Made by a program: the position numbers and the translations under genes
Source of the DNA: Sphingobacteriales bacterium
Lineage (GTDB): Bacteria > Bacteroidota > Bacteroidia > Chitinophagales > Chitinophagaceae
Length of the DNA stretch: 64,000 nt
Direction: 5' to 3'
Assembly: GCA_016200915.1 (NCBI GenBank)
Contig: JACQDV010000008.1
Span: 248,001-312,000 of the forward strand
Notes under the pieces: model-generated
Told to the model about the DNA's origin: nothing
What the model saw: only the letters and a program-made list of their open reading frames with translations
The model's database searches: none
Part shown: in pieces, positions 62,160 through 64,000 of the stretch
Numbering within the stretch: the first letter of the stretch is position 1
Layout of the letters: each line of letters starts with the position of its first letter

Positions 62160-64000
62160 ATGATGAAGTTGAACAAATATTTACTGGCATTACTGATATG
62201 TGCGGCAGTTATCAATCTCTCTTTTGCTCAAACAAAAAAACTGCTGACGATAAAAGCCAATCAACCTGTTGCTGATATTCAGCCAACCATGTGGGGAATC
62301 TTTTTTGAGGATATTAATCTTGGTGCTGATGGTGGAATTTATGCTGAACTGGTAAAGAACAGATCTTTCGAATTTTTCAAGCCACTAATGGGCTGGACGG
62401 TGAAACAACCATTAAGAGTCAATGATCCTATGGCAGCATTAACAAGCCCGGTATTAGTTGTAAACCGTAAAGAAGCAAACACTGCAAATCCCCGGTTTAT
62501 AAGAGTTACAGTTGACCATATGGCTAAAGGAAATCTTGGTTTAACCAATGAGGGATTCCGTGGCATGGGTATTAAAAAAGATCTGCGTTATGATTTTTCT
62601 CTTATGTATCGGCAGGTTGCAACAGGAATAAAATTGCATGTTGAATTGGTAGATAGCAATGGAAAATTTTTAGGTGGTACAACAGTTACACCTAATGAAA
62701 CTGGTGAAGAATGGCATAAAATAGCTGCAAGCTTTACTGCTAATGAAACGGTGCTGAAAGCTAAAATGAATCTATGGTTTGAGGGTAATGGTGTAATTGA
62801 TCTGGATATGATCTCATTATTTCCAGAAGATACCTGGAAGAAAAGACCTGGGGGAATGAGAGCAGATATGATTCAGCTATTGGCAGATATGAAGCCCGGC
62901 TTTATCCGTTTCCCCGGCGGTTGTATTGTGGAAGGTTTTGATTTATCAAATCGTTATCAATGGAAAAAAACAATTGGTCCGGTTGAAGAACGACAATTGA
63001 TTATCAACCGCTGGAATATAGAATTTGCACATCGCCCAACGCCTGATTATTTTCAAACTTTTGGTTTGGGTTTCTTTGAATATTTTCAGTTAGCAGAAGA
63101 CATAGGTGCAGAGCCATTACCCATTTTGAATTGCGGCATGGCCTGCCAGTTTAATTCCGCAGAGGTTGTGCCGGTTGGAGATATAGCCCCTTATGTTCAG
63201 GATGCATTGGATTTAATTGAATTTGCCAATGGAGATGCAACAACTAAATGGGGTAAAGTAAGGGCAGATATGGGGCATCCGGCGCCTTTCAATTTAAAGA
63301 TGATGGGAGTGGGAAATGAAAACTGGGGGCCACAATATATTGAACGGGTAAAAATTTTTACCAAAGCAATTAAAAGCAAATACCCGGACTTTAAACTGGT
63401 AAATAGTTCCGGGATAGCACCCAACGGAGATATGTTTGATTATCTGAATAAAGAATTACGTGGTATGAAGGCAGATATTATTGATGAACATTATTATCAA
63501 AAACCTGAATGGTTTTTTGCCAATGCAAAACGTTATGACAATTATCCAAGAGACGGATCCAAAGTATTTGGAGGAGAATATGCAGCACAAAGTGATCATA
63601 CGGTGAGTGTGAATAATAAAAACTGCTGGATTACGGCTTTGAGTGAAGCGGCATTTATGACCGGGCTGGAAAGAAATGCAGGAGTGGTAAGCATGGCTTC
63701 CTATGCACCACTGTTTGCCCATGCCGAAGGATGGCAATGGACACCGGATTTGATTTGGGTGAATAATCTTCATTCATACGGTACACCGGATTATTATGTG
63801 CAGAAGATGTATGCTAATAATAAAGGTTCAAAAGTTGTTCCGATAACATTAAATAATGATGTGGTAGCAGGCCAGGATAGTTTGTATGCTTCGGCCTGTA
63901 TTGATGCGGTAACAAATGAATTAATTGTAAAAATTGTGAATGCTTCAGCTACAGAACAATCAACTTTATTATCGGTTGAAGGAGTAAAAAAACTGGATGC
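62160..64000 (+). CDS. GH51 alpha-L-arabinofuranosidase (long form, cut by window end)
   Basis: The frame is open from ATG 62160 to the end of the window (613 codons). After a signal peptide (cut near LSFAQT) it has the N-terminal beta/CBM-like insertion typical of the long GH51 branch: QPTMWGIFFEDINLGADGGI, then about 100 residues of beta-sandwich. The barrel follows with FIRFPGGCIVEGFDL. Acid/base Glu387 is in GVGNENWGPQY and nucleophile Glu473 in VFGGEYAAQSD. The start of the C-terminal beta domain is visible. It is a second, distinct arabinofuranosidase beside the short form, so the locus probably handles differently linked arabinose side chains. The 3' end lies outside. Confidence 0.92.
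   Translation, partial: MMKLNKYLLALLICAAVINLSFAQTKKLLTIKANQPVADIQPTMWGIFFEDINLGADGGIYAELVKNRSFEFFKPLMGWTVKQPLRVNDPMAALTSPVLVVNRKEANTANPRFIRVTVDHMAKGNLGLTNEGFRGMGIKKDLRYDFSLMYRQVATGIKLHVELVDSNGKFLGGTTVTPNETGEEWHKIAASFTANETVLKAKMNLWFEGNGVIDLDMISLFPEDTWKKRPGGMRADMIQLLADMKPGFIRFPGGCIVEGFDLSNRYQWKKTIGPVEERQLIINRWNIEFAHRPTPDYFQTFGLGFFEYFQLAEDIGAEPLPILNCGMACQFNSAEVVPVGDIAPYVQDALDLIEFANGDATTKWGKVRADMGHPAPFNLKMMGVGNENWGPQYIERVKIFTKAIKSKYPDFKLVNSSGIAPNGDMFDYLNKELRGMKADIIDEHYYQKPEWFFANAKRYDNYPRDGSKVFGGEYAAQSDHTVSVNNKNCWITALSEAAFMTGLERNAGVVSMASYAPLFAHAEGWQWTPDLIWVNNLHSYGTPDYYVQKMYANNKGSKVVPITLNNDVVAGQDSLYASACIDAVTNELIVKIVNASATEQSTLLSVEGVKKLD

Noticed and set aside
1-64000. CRISPR arrays, rRNA operons, prophage, toxin-antitoxin or restriction systems
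   Set aside because: No regularly spaced repeats, rRNA segments or hallmark genes of these systems were found on either strand.

Overview
The window looks like a chromosomal segment from an AT-rich member of the Bacteroidota, most likely Chitinophagaceae or a close relative. Reasons: three SusC/SusD outer-membrane uptake pairs, a hybrid two-component system with a periplasmic sugar-binding sensor, a type IX secretion C-terminal domain, and a tRNA promoter matching the Bacteroidota pattern (TTTG, 20 bp, TAnnTTTG). No rRNA, CRISPR array, prophage or plasmid functions were seen. The one mobile-element gene is a lone IS1595/ISXO2-type transposase.

Layout. 1-1916: 3' part of a fused alpha/beta E1 of a 2-oxoacid dehydrogenase. 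2101-2796: transposase gene bracketed by an imperfect 19-bp direct repeat. 3234-15810: two SusC/SusD loci of unknown substrate, separated by a secreted lectin/PKD protein with a type IX sorting domain. 16017-16090: a tRNA with anticodon CAT. 16279-29147: nitrate/nitrite assimilation, with a Crp/Fnr regulator and cobA (siroheme) on the minus strand diverging from nirB, nirD, a porin, narK, a fused nitrate reductase/flavoprotein, and a sulfite-reductase-fold protein ending in rubredoxin. 29133-30025: mobA and a SelW-like protein on the minus strand. 30278-37319: a tightly packed molybdenum-cofactor operon (MOSC, moaA, moeA, TauE/SafE, a sulfite-oxidase-like domain, moaD, moeB-rhodanese, moaE, moaC-moaB), followed by a TonB-dependent receptor at 37420-39795. 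The Moco genes supply the cofactor for the nitrate reductase and cobA supports siroheme for NirB, so 16.3-39.8 kb reads as one nitrogen-assimilation island.

39931-51539 is a fructan-type utilization locus: a hybrid two-component sensor with a periplasmic sugar-binding domain, an MFS sugar porter, SusC, SusD, a GH32 fructanase and a thioredoxin-like protein. 51604-57635 (minus strand) is a compact four-gene operon: an ethanolamine-type APC permease, a glutamine-synthetase-like ligase, an iron-type alcohol dehydrogenase, and a single protein fusing a gamma-glutamyl hydrolase to an aldehyde dehydrogenase. Together they predict uptake of ethanolamine (or a related amino alcohol) and its conversion to glycine through gamma-glutamylated intermediates, without ammonia-lyase or microcompartment. 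58020-64000 is an arabinose/galactose side-chain locus: a Nudix-fold NrtR/AraR-type regulator divergent from a GH51 arabinofuranosidase, a decayed lipoprotein gene, a GH27 enzyme and a second, longer GH51 enzyme cut by the window end.

The most unusual items are the gamma-glutamylation operon with its fused enzyme; the degenerate siroheme-reductase-fold/rubredoxin protein overlapping the nitrate reductase gene; an identical 17-bp element just upstream of both nirB and the nitrate reductase gene; and candidate operators next to the fructan sensor and the arabinose regulator. All functions are assigned from motifs and family recognition by eye; no database search was run.
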